This document shows, one piece after another, positions 18,698-27,183 of a stretch of DNA of 64,000 nucleotides. The DNA comes from Streptococcus suis. GTDB lineage: Bacteria; Bacillota; Bacilli; Lactobacillales; Streptococcaceae. Both the position numbers and the translations under genes were made by a program. The number at the start of each line of letters is the position of its first letter. The stretch's first letter is position 1. The notes under the pieces were generated by a model, which was not told the origin of the DNA, searched no databases, and saw only the letters and a program-made list of their open reading frames with translations. The DNA is taken from the NCBI RefSeq assembly GCF_902702775.1, contig NZ_LR738724.1, positions 2,108,001 through 2,172,000 on the forward strand. Direction: 5' to 3'.

Positions 18698-21100
18698 TCA
18701 GGAAAGTTGCTTTTGATATTTTCTTTTTGCTTGATAGGCTCTCCATAGTTGGCCTAAACCCTTGAAAAAATGGCCATTGACAATAGTTAGAATCCCTTCT
18801 ACCATCGGTAAATCGAGCATGTCACCTGTCATCTTTGCCATTGCCCTAAATGGCATATTATAAAGGAACAGCAGGTTCAAGTCAGGAGTCCCTTTCTGCT
18901 CTGCTTTTTTGAGTAAGCTAACCAATAGTTTATGCACACCACGTGCCAACCCACTCTTCGCAAATTGGAGTTTCAAAACTGGATCGTTCAGGCTCAGTTC
19001 TTGACCGATTTTCCAAGTTTCTTCTGGAACTGGACGTCCAAGCAATTGTGCAAAATCCTGCGATGAAACAGCCTGTACTTGGGCTGTCAGATAAGTCGGA
19101 AGCTGTTCTGAAGCAGGAAATTGGTCTACTGTACCATGCCGGGTAATCTCACCAACCAAGCGAATATCCTGACTACTTGCACCTACATACAAGAGATAAT
19201 TTCCAGCCTCTACTTCAAATTGGCCTGTCTCTTTATTAAAATAACGGAAAGTATAGTCCTCAAAAGGGATAAAAATTTGTTTGGACTCGCCTGCTTTTAT
19301 AAATACCTTTTTAAAGCCTTTTAATTCCTTTACAGGTCGGTAAATCTGACTGTCTTCTTTGCCTACGTACAATTGGATAATTTCAGCCCCATCTACCATT
19401 CCTGTATTAGTGATCGTGACGGAAATCCCTGATTCAGACACTTCTAATTGACTGTAAGAAAAGTCTGTGTAGGACAATCCATAGCCAAAGGGATACTTGA
19501 CAACATTGTCAACACTTGTAAAGTAACGGTAGCCTACATAGAGAGATTCCTTATAGAGGGAAAAATCTCCCTCAGCAGGATAGCCCTCAGAAGACGGAAC
19601 ATCTGCCAATTCAACAGGATAGGTCTCGCTTAGTTTCCCTGACGGGTTGACACGACCTGTCAAGGTATCTAACATGGCTCTAGCGCCAGCTTCTCCTGAT
19701 AGATAGCCGTGAAGAACCGCATCTACATCCACATCCCAATTCATATCCACAACCGAACCAGCTGATAGGACAACAACGATTTTTTTACCTGTCCCTACCA
19801 AGGCATTCAGTAAGGATACCTGGTTTTTGGGGAGACTTAGATGTTGACGATCCAAGCCTTCACTTTCACTCATTTCATCCAGCCCCATATAGTACAGAAC
19901 AAGTTCTGCTTGGTTAGCAAGGTTGACAGCTTTGTCAACTAACTCCCCATCCTCTTTATCTACACGTTGATAGCCTTGTTCGTAACCAATGACATTTAAT
20001 GGATAATCCGCGATACAATCCACTATTTTATCTAATTGTCTTGTATTGATTAATGAAGAACCGGCTCCTTGATAGCGAGGATTTTGGGCAAATTCTCCGA
20101 TGAGGGCTATTTTTATCTCGCTAGATAAGGGCAAGGTCTGATCCTTATTTTTTAATAATACAATGCTTTCAGCAGCAGCCTGACGGGCCAATTCATGTTG
20201 TGCAGAATAATCTACAGTTTGTTTTTCAGCATTGGCCAACTCCAAAACCACATCAAGTAGCTCATCCACGCGCTCATTCAATACCTGCTCGGACAGACGA
20301 CCAGACTGAACAGCGTCAACAATTTCCTTTTGACCGACCTTTTTTGTACCTGGCATTTCCAAATGACTACCATTTTCAACACCGAGAACATGGTCATTGG
20401 AGCCTCCCCAATCCGATACGACAAAGCCAGTAAAGCCCCATTCGTCACGAAGAATGTCACGCAAGAGGCGCTTATCTTCATTAGCATAGACGCCGTTTAT
20501 TTTGTTATATGCAGACATGATTGCCCTTGGATTTCCTTCACGCACAGCAATCTCAAATCCTGTCAGATAGAGCTCTCTCAGCGTGCGCTCATCAACAATG
20601 GAGTCTGAAGCCATACGGCGCAATTCCTGACTGTTTACAGCTAAATGCTTAGGTGTTGCCGCAACACCTTGCGACTGCATTCCTCGAATCATTGCGGCCG
20701 CCAGTTTTCCCGCCTGATAAGGATCTTCTGAATAATACTCAAAGTTTCGACCACATAAGGGACTGCGCTTGATATTAAGCCCCGGACCCAAAATGACATT
20801 GACACCCAAGCTGTTTGCTTCTGCGCCGAGACCTTGTCCGACACGTTCAACCAGATCCACATCCCAAGAATTTGCCAAGGTAGCAGCTGTTGGGAAACAA
20901 GTTGCAGGGACAGACGCATTCAGCCCTAAGTGATCACCTTCACCTTCTTGCTTGCGAATTCCATGTGGCCCATCAGACAAAAAGATAGATGGAATTCCTT
21001 TTTCGGGGTAATCCTTGGTTTCCCAAACAGATTTTCCTGACATGAGTGCAGCTTTTTCTTCCAATGTTAAACGATTAATAATCTCCTGATGCTTCATCAT
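18698..21100 (-). CDS. GH3 beta-glucosidase-type glycoside hydrolase, cytosolic
   Basis: 800-aa enzyme with canonical GH3 order: N-terminal barrel (residues 8-290; KRSPLCGRNFEYYSEDP, KHLAVNSQE, nucleophile Asp230 in FVVSDWGGS), alpha/beta sandwich (about 305-500; SIVLLKNKDQTLPL), and Fn3-like domain (about 540-650; YPFGYGLSYTDF). About 110 C-terminal residues with hydrophobic stretches and a basic end (AYQAKRKYQKQLS) are unlike simple GH3 enzymes. No signal peptide. The start may be either of two adjacent ATGs (21100/21097) after GAGG. The promoter carries the same direct-repeat operator as the second GH3 gene. It is a beta-glycosidase by family; substrate unknown. Confidence 0.92.
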   Translation of the reverse strand: MMKHQEIINRLTLEEKAALMSGKSVWETKDYPEKGIPSIFLSDGPHGIRKQEGEGDHLGLNASVPATCFPTAATLANSWDVDLVERVGQGLGAEANSLGVNVILGPGLNIKRSPLCGRNFEYYSEDPYQAGKLAAAMIRGMQSQGVAATPKHLAVNSQELRRMASDSIVDERTLRELYLTGFEIAVREGNPRAIMSAYNKINGVYANEDKRLLRDILRDEWGFTGFVVSDWGGSNDHVLGVENGSHLEMPGTKKVGQKEIVDAVQSGRLSEQVLNERVDELLDVVLELANAEKQTVDYSAQHELARQAAAESIVLLKNKDQTLPLSSEIKIALIGEFAQNPRYQGAGSSLINTRQLDKIVDCIADYPLNVIGYEQGYQRVDKEDGELVDKAVNLANQAELVLYYMGLDEMSESEGLDRQHLSLPKNQVSLLNALVGTGKKIVVVLSAGSVVDMNWDVDVDAVLHGYLSGEAGARAMLDTLTGRVNPSGKLSETYPVELADVPSSEGYPAEGDFSLYKESLYVGYRYFTSVDNVVKYPFGYGLSYTDFSYSQLEVSESGISVTITNTGMVDGAEIIQLYVGKEDSQIYRPVKELKGFKKVFIKAGESKQIFIPFEDYTFRYFNKETGQFEVEAGNYLLYVGASSQDIRLVGEITRHGTVDQFPASEQLPTYLTAQVQAVSSQDFAQLLGRPVPEETWKIGQELSLNDPVLKLQFAKSGLARGVHKLLVSLLKKAEQKGTPDLNLLFLYNMPFRAMAKMTGDMLDLPMVEGILTIVNGHFFKGLGQLWRAYQAKRKYQKQLS

Positions 21101-21128
21101 CTTTTCCTCATTCTATTTCTTTACCACT

Positions 21129-21197
21129 ATCATATCAGACTAAAGGGGCAATTAAAACGCTTTCTTCATAATCTGTACGATTTTAGGCATAATCTGC
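21129..21197 (-). promoter_or_regulatory. GH3 promoter with LytTR-type direct repeats
   Basis: Minus-strand -10 TATGAT (21134-21129), 17 nt, poor -35 TTTTAA (21157-21152). Direct repeats ACAGATTATGAA (21176-21165) and GCAGATTATGCC (21197-21186) start exactly 21 nt apart, with the proximal one 7 bases upstream of the -35. Spacing to -35 and -10 is identical at 24946-25014. Confidence 0.75.
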
Positions 21198-21200
21198 TAC

Positions 21201-21231
21201 AAAAAACCTCCCCAGAAAATACTAGGGAGAT
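21201..21231 (-). terminator. terminator of the GtrA/GH3 transcript
   Basis: Minus-strand stem CTCCC / GGGAG with a 12-nt loop, followed by GG and six T's (AAAAAA at 21201-21206 on the plus strand). Confidence 0.65.
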
Positions 21232-21248
21232 CGCTCTTATTACTTCTT

Positions 21249-21461
21249 ATACTCAATGAAAATAAAAATCAGGCTAGCTCCAACAGTCTGAGAATAGACT
21301 GTTGGAGGTGGGAGATAGGACGAACCTTGTTCGTTTCGATATGAGCAGATAGAACTCTGTCACTTTATTATTGTCAAGTGACAGGCTGGAAACCTCCACT
21401 GGAGCTTTCCACTCATCAAATCAAGTCAACAACGGCTGAGTTTGATTTTCGAAGAGTATTA
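21249..21461. repeat. BOX-like intergenic repeat element
   Basis: About 213 bp flanked by ATACTCAATGAAAAT at the left and TTTGATTTTCGAAGAGTATT at the right. These are the boxC-end and boxA-end signatures of streptococcal BOX elements. Inside is a CAACAGTCT...AGACTGTTG inverted repeat and a GACGAACCTTGTTCGTTTCGAT stretch. It fills most of the gap between the GH3 gene and the GtrA gene, and its right end touches the GtrA stop codon. Confidence 0.65.
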
Positions 21462-21938
21462 TTTCATGATTACAAACTTCATCATCGGATAGTTGACAGC
21501 CACTTGAACGAAAATATTGACCCAATTGGCTGCTGTCTGTGCCCAACCCAAACTCAAGCCCCATGATGTAAAAAGCTGAGTAGTATAAGGTGGTAGCACA
21601 ATGGACAAAATTCCTGCAACTAGAACAGTTATGATATACCAATGGAGGGTTTTGGAAATATCATTTTCTGCACCAAATACCAACTTCCTTTGGACGATAT
21701 AGTTGACAATCTGTGCCGCTACATAGGCCAATAAGAAGGAGAGAAAGCCGTTTAAACCGCCATTTTCTACGGAATAATGGAAGATGAACCAGTGAAATGG
21801 CTGACTTGACAAGGCTGTAAAGAGGAAATTTGTCGACAACCAAAGAACACAGAAATTTGTAATGGTCGCTATGTTTGATAATACATTAAACTTGATAAAT
21901 TCCCACAAGTCTGGGTGTTTAGCAATCCATTCTTTCAT
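21459..21938 (-). CDS. GtrA-family membrane protein
   Basis: 159 aa with four helices typical of GtrA/DPMS-accessory proteins. It begins with the soluble KHPDLWEFIKFNVLSN motif, then VLWLSTNFLF, FLLAYVAAQIVNYIVQRKLVF and IITVLVAGILSIVLPP. GtrA proteins are proposed to translocate or help transfer polyprenyl-linked sugars. It sits 37 bp downstream of the membrane-anchored GH3 gene and is probably co-transcribed. The final codons touch a BOX-like repeat. Confidence 0.82.
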   Translation of the reverse strand: MKEWIAKHPDLWEFIKFNVLSNIATITNFCVLWLSTNFLFTALSSQPFHWFIFHYSVENGGLNGFLSFLLAYVAAQIVNYIVQRKLVFGAENDISKTLHWYIITVLVAGILSIVLPPYTTQLFTSWGLSLGWAQTAANWVNIFVQVAVNYPMMKFVIMK

Positions 21939-21975
21939 ACGGTCTCCTTGAAGACAAGGGGGAAAGCCCCCCTTG

Positions 21976-24888
21976 TTATGCTGCGTTTTTTTCTTCTTTT
22001 TTCTTACCTGTCAACTTGACAAGACCGAAACCTGTCAATCCGATTAGGGCAATATTGCTTGCTACTAAAGCTACAATCCACCATTTCGTTTTTGGTTTGT
22101 AGATGTCAAAGGCTGCAGAATGAGCAACGGTGTACAAGATATTTTTGCTTGCCTGACGAAGTGCTGCAACACCTTCTTCTGTACCTGTTGATGCTGCTGT
22201 AGGGAGGCTTCCCATAGGTGTCAACATGAGGTCACCACCATTGCGGATAGCCTGGTCTGGACTCATGTAATCCTTACCTGCAAAGTCTGTAATCACCATC
22301 CCTTTGAAGCCCCACTCGTCACGAAGGACAGTATTCAAGAGGTCGCTATTACCCCCTGCCCAGAGGGTACCAATACGGTTAAAGGATGACATAATAGCAG
22401 TCGCTCCGCCTTCTTTTACAGGAATTTCAAAGGCTTTCAGATAGATTTCACGGATAGCTTGTTCATTAGACCATGTTGCAACACCATCACGGTTATCTTC
22501 TTGGTCATTGAGAGCAAAGTGTTTTGTGAAGGTATAGACTCCATTTTCCAGAGCTTTTGCTACCAGTGAGCTTGCCATTTTACCTGAAATCAGTGGATCT
22601 TCTGAATAGTACTCGAAGTTACGACCTGAAAATGGTGAGCGGTGGATGTTCACAGCTGGGGCATATAGACCAACGATACCATGTGCCAATGCCTCTTTGG
22701 CAAAAGCATCACCCATTTCTTCAGCCAAGTCAGTATTCCAAGTAGAAGCAACAACAACTTCTGAATTGTATTGAACACCTTTGATACCTTGGAAGATACC
22801 GTTAATACCAGCAGGGCCGTCCAAGTCAACAACAGCTGGTTTATCAATTGATTTGACTGCTCCTGTTGCATAACCACCATAACCGATTAAGTTGACCATT
22901 TCGTCAATAGACATTTGAGCAACTAATTGTTCCCAACGCTCATCATCATAGTCTGCACCAATCAAATCAACCAAACGAAGTCCATTATCTTCTGTTGTTA
23001 CTGTATCAATCGGTGTTTCTGAAGATTCGTCAATGCGGAAGTTCGAGCGATCAACCTCAGCAGCAATTTGCTCACTAGCTTCTTTATCTTTTGTACGTTC
23101 AGTTGGCAAAGTACTTTCCCAGTCCGCACGGGTTACATACTTAACATCGCCAACAGCATATTCAAATGCATTAGTTACCTCAGCCTTGTCAGATGAACGT
23201 TGCTTCAAGACTTCCTTGCTGTCAACTGTGTAAGTTTCTGAGTCCAATACATCATGAGCATTATTCATGAGTTTGATCTGGTAGTCACCTTTATCCAATA
23301 CATAGGCTTTTTCAGTCTTTTCATCGTAAGATGCCATGTCATCACGGTCGAAGGAAATTGTCATTTCTTCACTTTGTCCTGGTTCAAGTACATCTGTCTT
23401 GTCAAAGCCAGCCAAGACAACATGGGATTTTTCAATGCCACCTTCGGTATATGGAGCAGTGTAATAAACTTGTGCAACTTCTTTACCAGCTACATCACCA
23501 GTGTTAGTTACTTTGACATTGACCTCAATCTTGTCACCATTTTCTTTCATACTGGTGATTTCTTGGTCAAATGTTGTATAGCTCAAACCGTAGCCAAATG
23601 GATATTGCACTGTTGCATCGTAGGCTGCCTCATCTACTTGACCAGTCGCGTTGTCAACAAAGCGAGTTTCATAGTAACGATAGCCTAGATAGATGCCTTC
23701 TTGGTAGTTAACAAATTTGTAGTTAAAGGTCTGAGGCTCTTTTGCTCCCCATGGAGTATCTTCATAAGTAATATTTGTATAAGAGAAGTCCCCTGTATTC
23801 CAGTAGGTTGGGTTGGTTTCCAAGTCATAGGCATAGGTATCGACCAAGCGACCAGACGGGTTGACATCTCCTGCCAAGACATTGGCTACACCGTTCAAAC
23901 CAGTTGAACCTGGTCCTCCAATCCATAGAGCTGCATCGACACCTGCATCTTCCAAGAAGCCAAGTTCCATAGCATTTGAAGAGTTGACCAATACAACAAC
24001 TTTGTCAAAGTTTTCAGTCACAGTTTTCAGCATAGCCTTCTCAACATCTTGAAGTTCAAGATAGTGCTTATCCTTGTCACCTTGTTGGTATTCTGCCATA
24101 TTTTGTGGAAGGTCTGCACCCTCACCACCGTTACGAGAAATGACCAGCAAGGCTGTATCGGAGAAGTTCTTCGCGTTTGTTAGCAATTCATCTGTGTATT
24201 TGTCTTGAGTTGGCTCATAGATATTGTAATCTCCACCATTAAGAGAGAAGATGTTAGTACCTTCTTTTTCTGGTAGGTTTTCTGTGTAGAAATCAGTCAA
24301 TTCACTATTGACTTCAAAACCAGCATTTTCAAGACCTTGTTGCAGATTAACGTTTTTAGACTCATCCGCAGCACCTGAACCAGATCCTCCGTAAGTAATG
24401 GCTACAGAAGAAATACCAAAGACATTGACCTTAGATGATTTTTCAAGCGGTAGGGTCTGATTTTTGTTTTCAAGCAAGACAGTGCCTTCTTCTTGAATAG
24501 TTGTTACCAAAGATTTAGAAACCTCTTCTGCCTCAGCTATTTTTGTCTCATCTGCATAAGACGGCGCAAAATAGGTGTCGATTACATTGACAAACATATT
24601 GACAGCATAGTTGGCACCAATGATTATTACACCTAATAATGCCAAAAGTGAAGTAAAGATCTTTGATTTTTTGGAAACAAATGCCTTATTCTTCATACCT
24701 TTGTAAATATAGTATGCGAATAAAGCTACGACTGCTAAGCTACCACATATTAAAACAGTCTTTGCAATCCCTGCTGCATCCCATGCTTGATAGGAACTGG
24801 CATAATCTTCCGCCGCAAATACCGTTACTCCGACATTTCCCATGAGAGTAACTAAACTTGCTAAACCAAGTTTTTTCCAAGCCTTCAT
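21976..24888 (-). CDS. membrane-anchored GH3 glycoside hydrolase with permuted domain order
   Basis: 970 aa. N-terminal helices at about 40-63 and 77-104; C-terminal helix at about 936-958 followed by GKKKEEKNAA. Between them the GH3 modules are reversed: alpha/beta sandwich first (about 125-350; GTVLLENKNQTLPLEKS), Fn3-like domain (425-540; YPFGYGLSYTTF), then the catalytic barrel (640-925; SPFSGRNFEYYSEDP, KHFALNDQE, nucleophile Asp868 in VITDFAG). All expected barrel motifs are intact, so it should be active. By topology the enzyme is tethered at the membrane, probably outside. RBS GGAGGA. The promoter shares LytTR-type repeats with the other GH3 gene. Confidence 0.9.
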   Translation of the reverse strand: MKAWKKLGLASLVTLMGNVGVTVFAAEDYASSYQAWDAAGIAKTVLICGSLAVVALFAYYIYKGMKNKAFVSKKSKIFTSLLALLGVIIIGANYAVNMFVNVIDTYFAPSYADETKIAEAEEVSKSLVTTIQEEGTVLLENKNQTLPLEKSSKVNVFGISSVAITYGGSGSGAADESKNVNLQQGLENAGFEVNSELTDFYTENLPEKEGTNIFSLNGGDYNIYEPTQDKYTDELLTNAKNFSDTALLVISRNGGEGADLPQNMAEYQQGDKDKHYLELQDVEKAMLKTVTENFDKVVVLVNSSNAMELGFLEDAGVDAALWIGGPGSTGLNGVANVLAGDVNPSGRLVDTYAYDLETNPTYWNTGDFSYTNITYEDTPWGAKEPQTFNYKFVNYQEGIYLGYRYYETRFVDNATGQVDEAAYDATVQYPFGYGLSYTTFDQEITSMKENGDKIEVNVKVTNTGDVAGKEVAQVYYTAPYTEGGIEKSHVVLAGFDKTDVLEPGQSEEMTISFDRDDMASYDEKTEKAYVLDKGDYQIKLMNNAHDVLDSETYTVDSKEVLKQRSSDKAEVTNAFEYAVGDVKYVTRADWESTLPTERTKDKEASEQIAAEVDRSNFRIDESSETPIDTVTTEDNGLRLVDLIGADYDDERWEQLVAQMSIDEMVNLIGYGGYATGAVKSIDKPAVVDLDGPAGINGIFQGIKGVQYNSEVVVASTWNTDLAEEMGDAFAKEALAHGIVGLYAPAVNIHRSPFSGRNFEYYSEDPLISGKMASSLVAKALENGVYTFTKHFALNDQEDNRDGVATWSNEQAIREIYLKAFEIPVKEGGATAIMSSFNRIGTLWAGGNSDLLNTVLRDEWGFKGMVITDFAGKDYMSPDQAIRNGGDLMLTPMGSLPTAASTGTEEGVAALRQASKNILYTVAHSAAFDIYKPKTKWWIVALVASNIALIGLTGFGLVKLTGKKKEEKNAA

Positions 24889-24945
24889 AAGACTTCCTCC
24901 TAAACGTTTCGGCTTTCATGTAAGCCTTTTCTTTTTCTTGAATCC

Positions 24946-25014
24946 ACTATATCAATTAACACACTCAATGAAAACCCTTTCTTCATAATCTGTCATTTAA
25001 CCTTCATAATTTGT
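24946..25014 (-). promoter_or_regulatory. second GH3 promoter with LytTR-type direct repeats
   Basis: Minus-strand -10 TATAGT (24951-24946), 17 nt, poor -35 TTTTCA (24974-24969). Direct repeats ACAGATTATGAA (24993-24982) and ACAAATTATGAA (25014-25003) are 21 nt apart, with the proximal copy 7 bases from the -35. The site lies between this gene and the divergent response regulator gene. Confidence 0.75.
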
Positions 25015-25127
25015 AAATTGAGAAAAATAATCCTACTCTTGCTATTTTATCATTTGATTTTTCTAAAATATAGCTAACAATTTCATTTTAATTTTGATAT
25101 ACTGATAGAAAATAAAAGGGGTACTTT

Positions 25128-25841
25128 ATGAAAATCGCGATTGTAGAAGATCAAAAAATCGAGCAAGATAGATTGTCCAATTACATCAAAACCTACTGCC
25201 AAAAAGCTGGGATTGCAGTGGAAATCAGCTGTTTTAATGACGGTCTCCATATCACTAGTGACTATCAAAAACAATTTGACCTGATTTACCTAGATGTCGA
25301 GATGGAGATTATGGACGGGATGACCACTGCTCAAAAGATTCGGTCTGTGGATAAAGATGTTCTCATCGTCTTTGTGACCAATCATTCCCATGTCGCTATT
25401 CAGGGTTATTCTGTTGAGGCCATTGATTTTCTTCTCAAACCACTGAGCTCCTTTGTCTTTGAGGAACATTTTAAAAAAATTCTGAGAAAATTACCCGATA
25501 GTCAAGAGAAACAAAGTTTGTATATAAAAAGCAAGCAATCCACTGTAAAACTCTATCAAGAAGATATTGTTTACCTAGAAAGTCAAGGACATCAGGTTCA
25601 TATCTACACAGTTGACGGTGGCCTAACGATTACCCATAATAGTCTCAAGAATCTCGAAGCCATGTTAGACAGTAAATTGTTTGTACGGGCCCACTCCGCC
25701 TATATCATCAATTTGTCCCACGTTCAAAAAGTGGAAGGTAGCCTTGTTTACGTCACAAATACAGCCTTGCCGATTAGCCGCCCAAGAAAAAAAGAATTTA
25801 TGACAGCTCTAACCAACTTCATCGGAGATAGCCTACTATGA
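25128..25841 (+). CDS. LytTR-family response regulator (AgrA/ComE-like)
   Basis: 237 aa. Receiver domain with acidic pocket (IVEDQKIEQD) and phosphoacceptor Asp in LIYLDVEMEIMDGM, then a C-terminal LytTR DNA-binding domain (IVYLESQGHQVHIYTVDGG, FVRAHSAYIINLSHV). LytTR regulators bind two direct repeats about 21-22 bp apart, which fits the repeats found upstream of both GH3 genes. It overlaps the kinase gene by 4 bp (ATGA). Confidence 0.93.
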   Translation: MKIAIVEDQKIEQDRLSNYIKTYCQKAGIAVEISCFNDGLHITSDYQKQFDLIYLDVEMEIMDGMTTAQKIRSVDKDVLIVFVTNHSHVAIQGYSVEAIDFLLKPLSSFVFEEHFKKILRKLPDSQEKQSLYIKSKQSTVKLYQEDIVYLESQGHQVHIYTVDGGLTITHNSLKNLEAMLDSKLFVRAHSAYIINLSHVQKVEGSLVYVTNTALPISRPRKKEFMTALTNFIGDSLL

Positions 25842-27145
25842 TCAATTTCCCTGATATTCCACGTTTCTATTCTGCTCTAACAGAAAGCTTGGCCTGCCTA
25901 CTGGTCTGTTCCTCACTTGTTTTGTCTGAAAAATGGTCACACAAACAGTTCCGTATCTTCCTGATTTTCCTCATACAAATCTTACTTCAACTTGTAGCTG
26001 GCAAACTCCCTTTGCTTTTTTGGACTGTGGGAATGGGCATCAATATCGCTTGGATGTTTGTTTCCATTCGATTGCTTGGAGTTATCCACAAGAGGACAAG
26101 TCTCTATTTGACAGCAAAAGCCTTTATTATTGCCGAATTAGTAGCCTCCATTACTTGGCATCTCTACTGTTTGACGATTTATCAACAACCTGTGGATAAC
26201 TTGTGGACACAGGGGTTATTTCTGTTGATAACTTCTCTACTTTCTTACTGGCTCATCTATCTACAAGATAAAAAAGTTTACTTAGAAGAATTGGATAAAT
26301 TCATTGAGCAGCGAGATGTGACGGTAGCTGTCTTTACAACCTTATCTATCTTTGTTCTTAGTAATATTGGTTTCATCCTCTCAGGCACGCGCCAATTTCA
26401 AGACTCGACCAGCATTTTCATCCTCCGGACAACCGTCAATCTCTCTGGTCTTCTGCTCCTATTTACCCAAGAATCTCAACAATACGATCGCTACTTACGG
26501 CAGGAATTGACTTCTATCAATAATATGTTTCAACTTCAATACAAGCAATACCAAGCCTATCGTGAAAACAGTGAGATTCTTGACCGTAAGGTCCATGATT
26601 TAAAGCATCAACTGGCCATCATTCAGCAAGAATCGGATAAAACAAAAAAGGAGAAATACCTGGAGGAAATGAGCGAGGTGATCCAGACCCTTGATGCCAA
26701 GATTGAAACAGGAAATCCCGTTCTAGATACCATTCTCAGCCAGAAAAATTATTACTGTCTGCAAAATGGAATCAACTTTACCTGTATTGTTCAGGGAGAA
26801 CCCCTTCATTTTATGGATGTAATGGATATTTCAGCTCTGTTTGGAAATGCCATTGACAATGCCATCGAGGCTGTTGAAAAAATAGATAACCCTGAACAAC
26901 GCTTGATTACTTTAAAGGTTGCCAGCCATCAGCAATTTCTCATCATTCGATTAGACAACTACGATACCTCTTCACTAGACTTATCCACAGGACAGCTCCC
27001 TGAAACCTCAAAAACAAATAAGGACTACCACGGATTCGGTCTTAAGAGTATGGAGTATGTTGCCAATAAATACGGTGGCAGTCTCACACTTAGCAAGGAA
27101 GATAATTGGGTGCAACTAAAAATCATTCTCCCCTTACAAGCATAG
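25838..27145 (+). CDS. AgrC-like sensor histidine kinase (GHKL)
   Basis: 435 aa with about six N-terminal membrane helices in residues 10-215, then a coiled segment, the H-box as KVHDLKHQLAII, N-box NAIDNAIEAVE and G-box HGFGLKSMEYVANKYGGSL. This is the peptide-sensing HPK10 architecture of AgrC/ComD. No propeptide or AgrB-like processing gene is adjacent, so the ligand is unknown and could be a sugar or wall signal. It follows the response regulator with a 4-bp overlap. Confidence 0.92.
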   Translation: MINFPDIPRFYSALTESLACLLVCSSLVLSEKWSHKQFRIFLIFLIQILLQLVAGKLPLLFWTVGMGINIAWMFVSIRLLGVIHKRTSLYLTAKAFIIAELVASITWHLYCLTIYQQPVDNLWTQGLFLLITSLLSYWLIYLQDKKVYLEELDKFIEQRDVTVAVFTTLSIFVLSNIGFILSGTRQFQDSTSIFILRTTVNLSGLLLLFTQESQQYDRYLRQELTSINNMFQLQYKQYQAYRENSEILDRKVHDLKHQLAIIQQESDKTKKEKYLEEMSEVIQTLDAKIETGNPVLDTILSQKNYYCLQNGINFTCIVQGEPLHFMDVMDISALFGNAIDNAIEAVEKIDNPEQRLITLKVASHQQFLIIRLDNYDTSSLDLSTGQLPETSKTNKDYHGFGLKSMEYVANKYGGSLTLSKEDNWVQLKIILPLQA

Positions 27146-27178
27146 AAAAATCCCGTTTAAAGGCGGGATTTTCTTTCT
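27146..27178. terminator. terminator after the two-component genes
   Basis: Stem AAAATCCCG / CGGGATTTT, then a T-rich tail. It lies between convergent genes. Confidence 0.8.
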
Positions 27179-27183
27179 ATTCA

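Noticed and set aside
23254..23688. 144-codon plus-strand ORF inside the permuted GH3 gene
   Set aside because: Shadow of a well-conserved coding frame; no RBS or promoter.
25838..27145. Complete agr/com quorum-sensing locus
   Set aside because: Kinase and regulator look AgrC/AgrA-like, but no propeptide frame or processing gene was found beside them.
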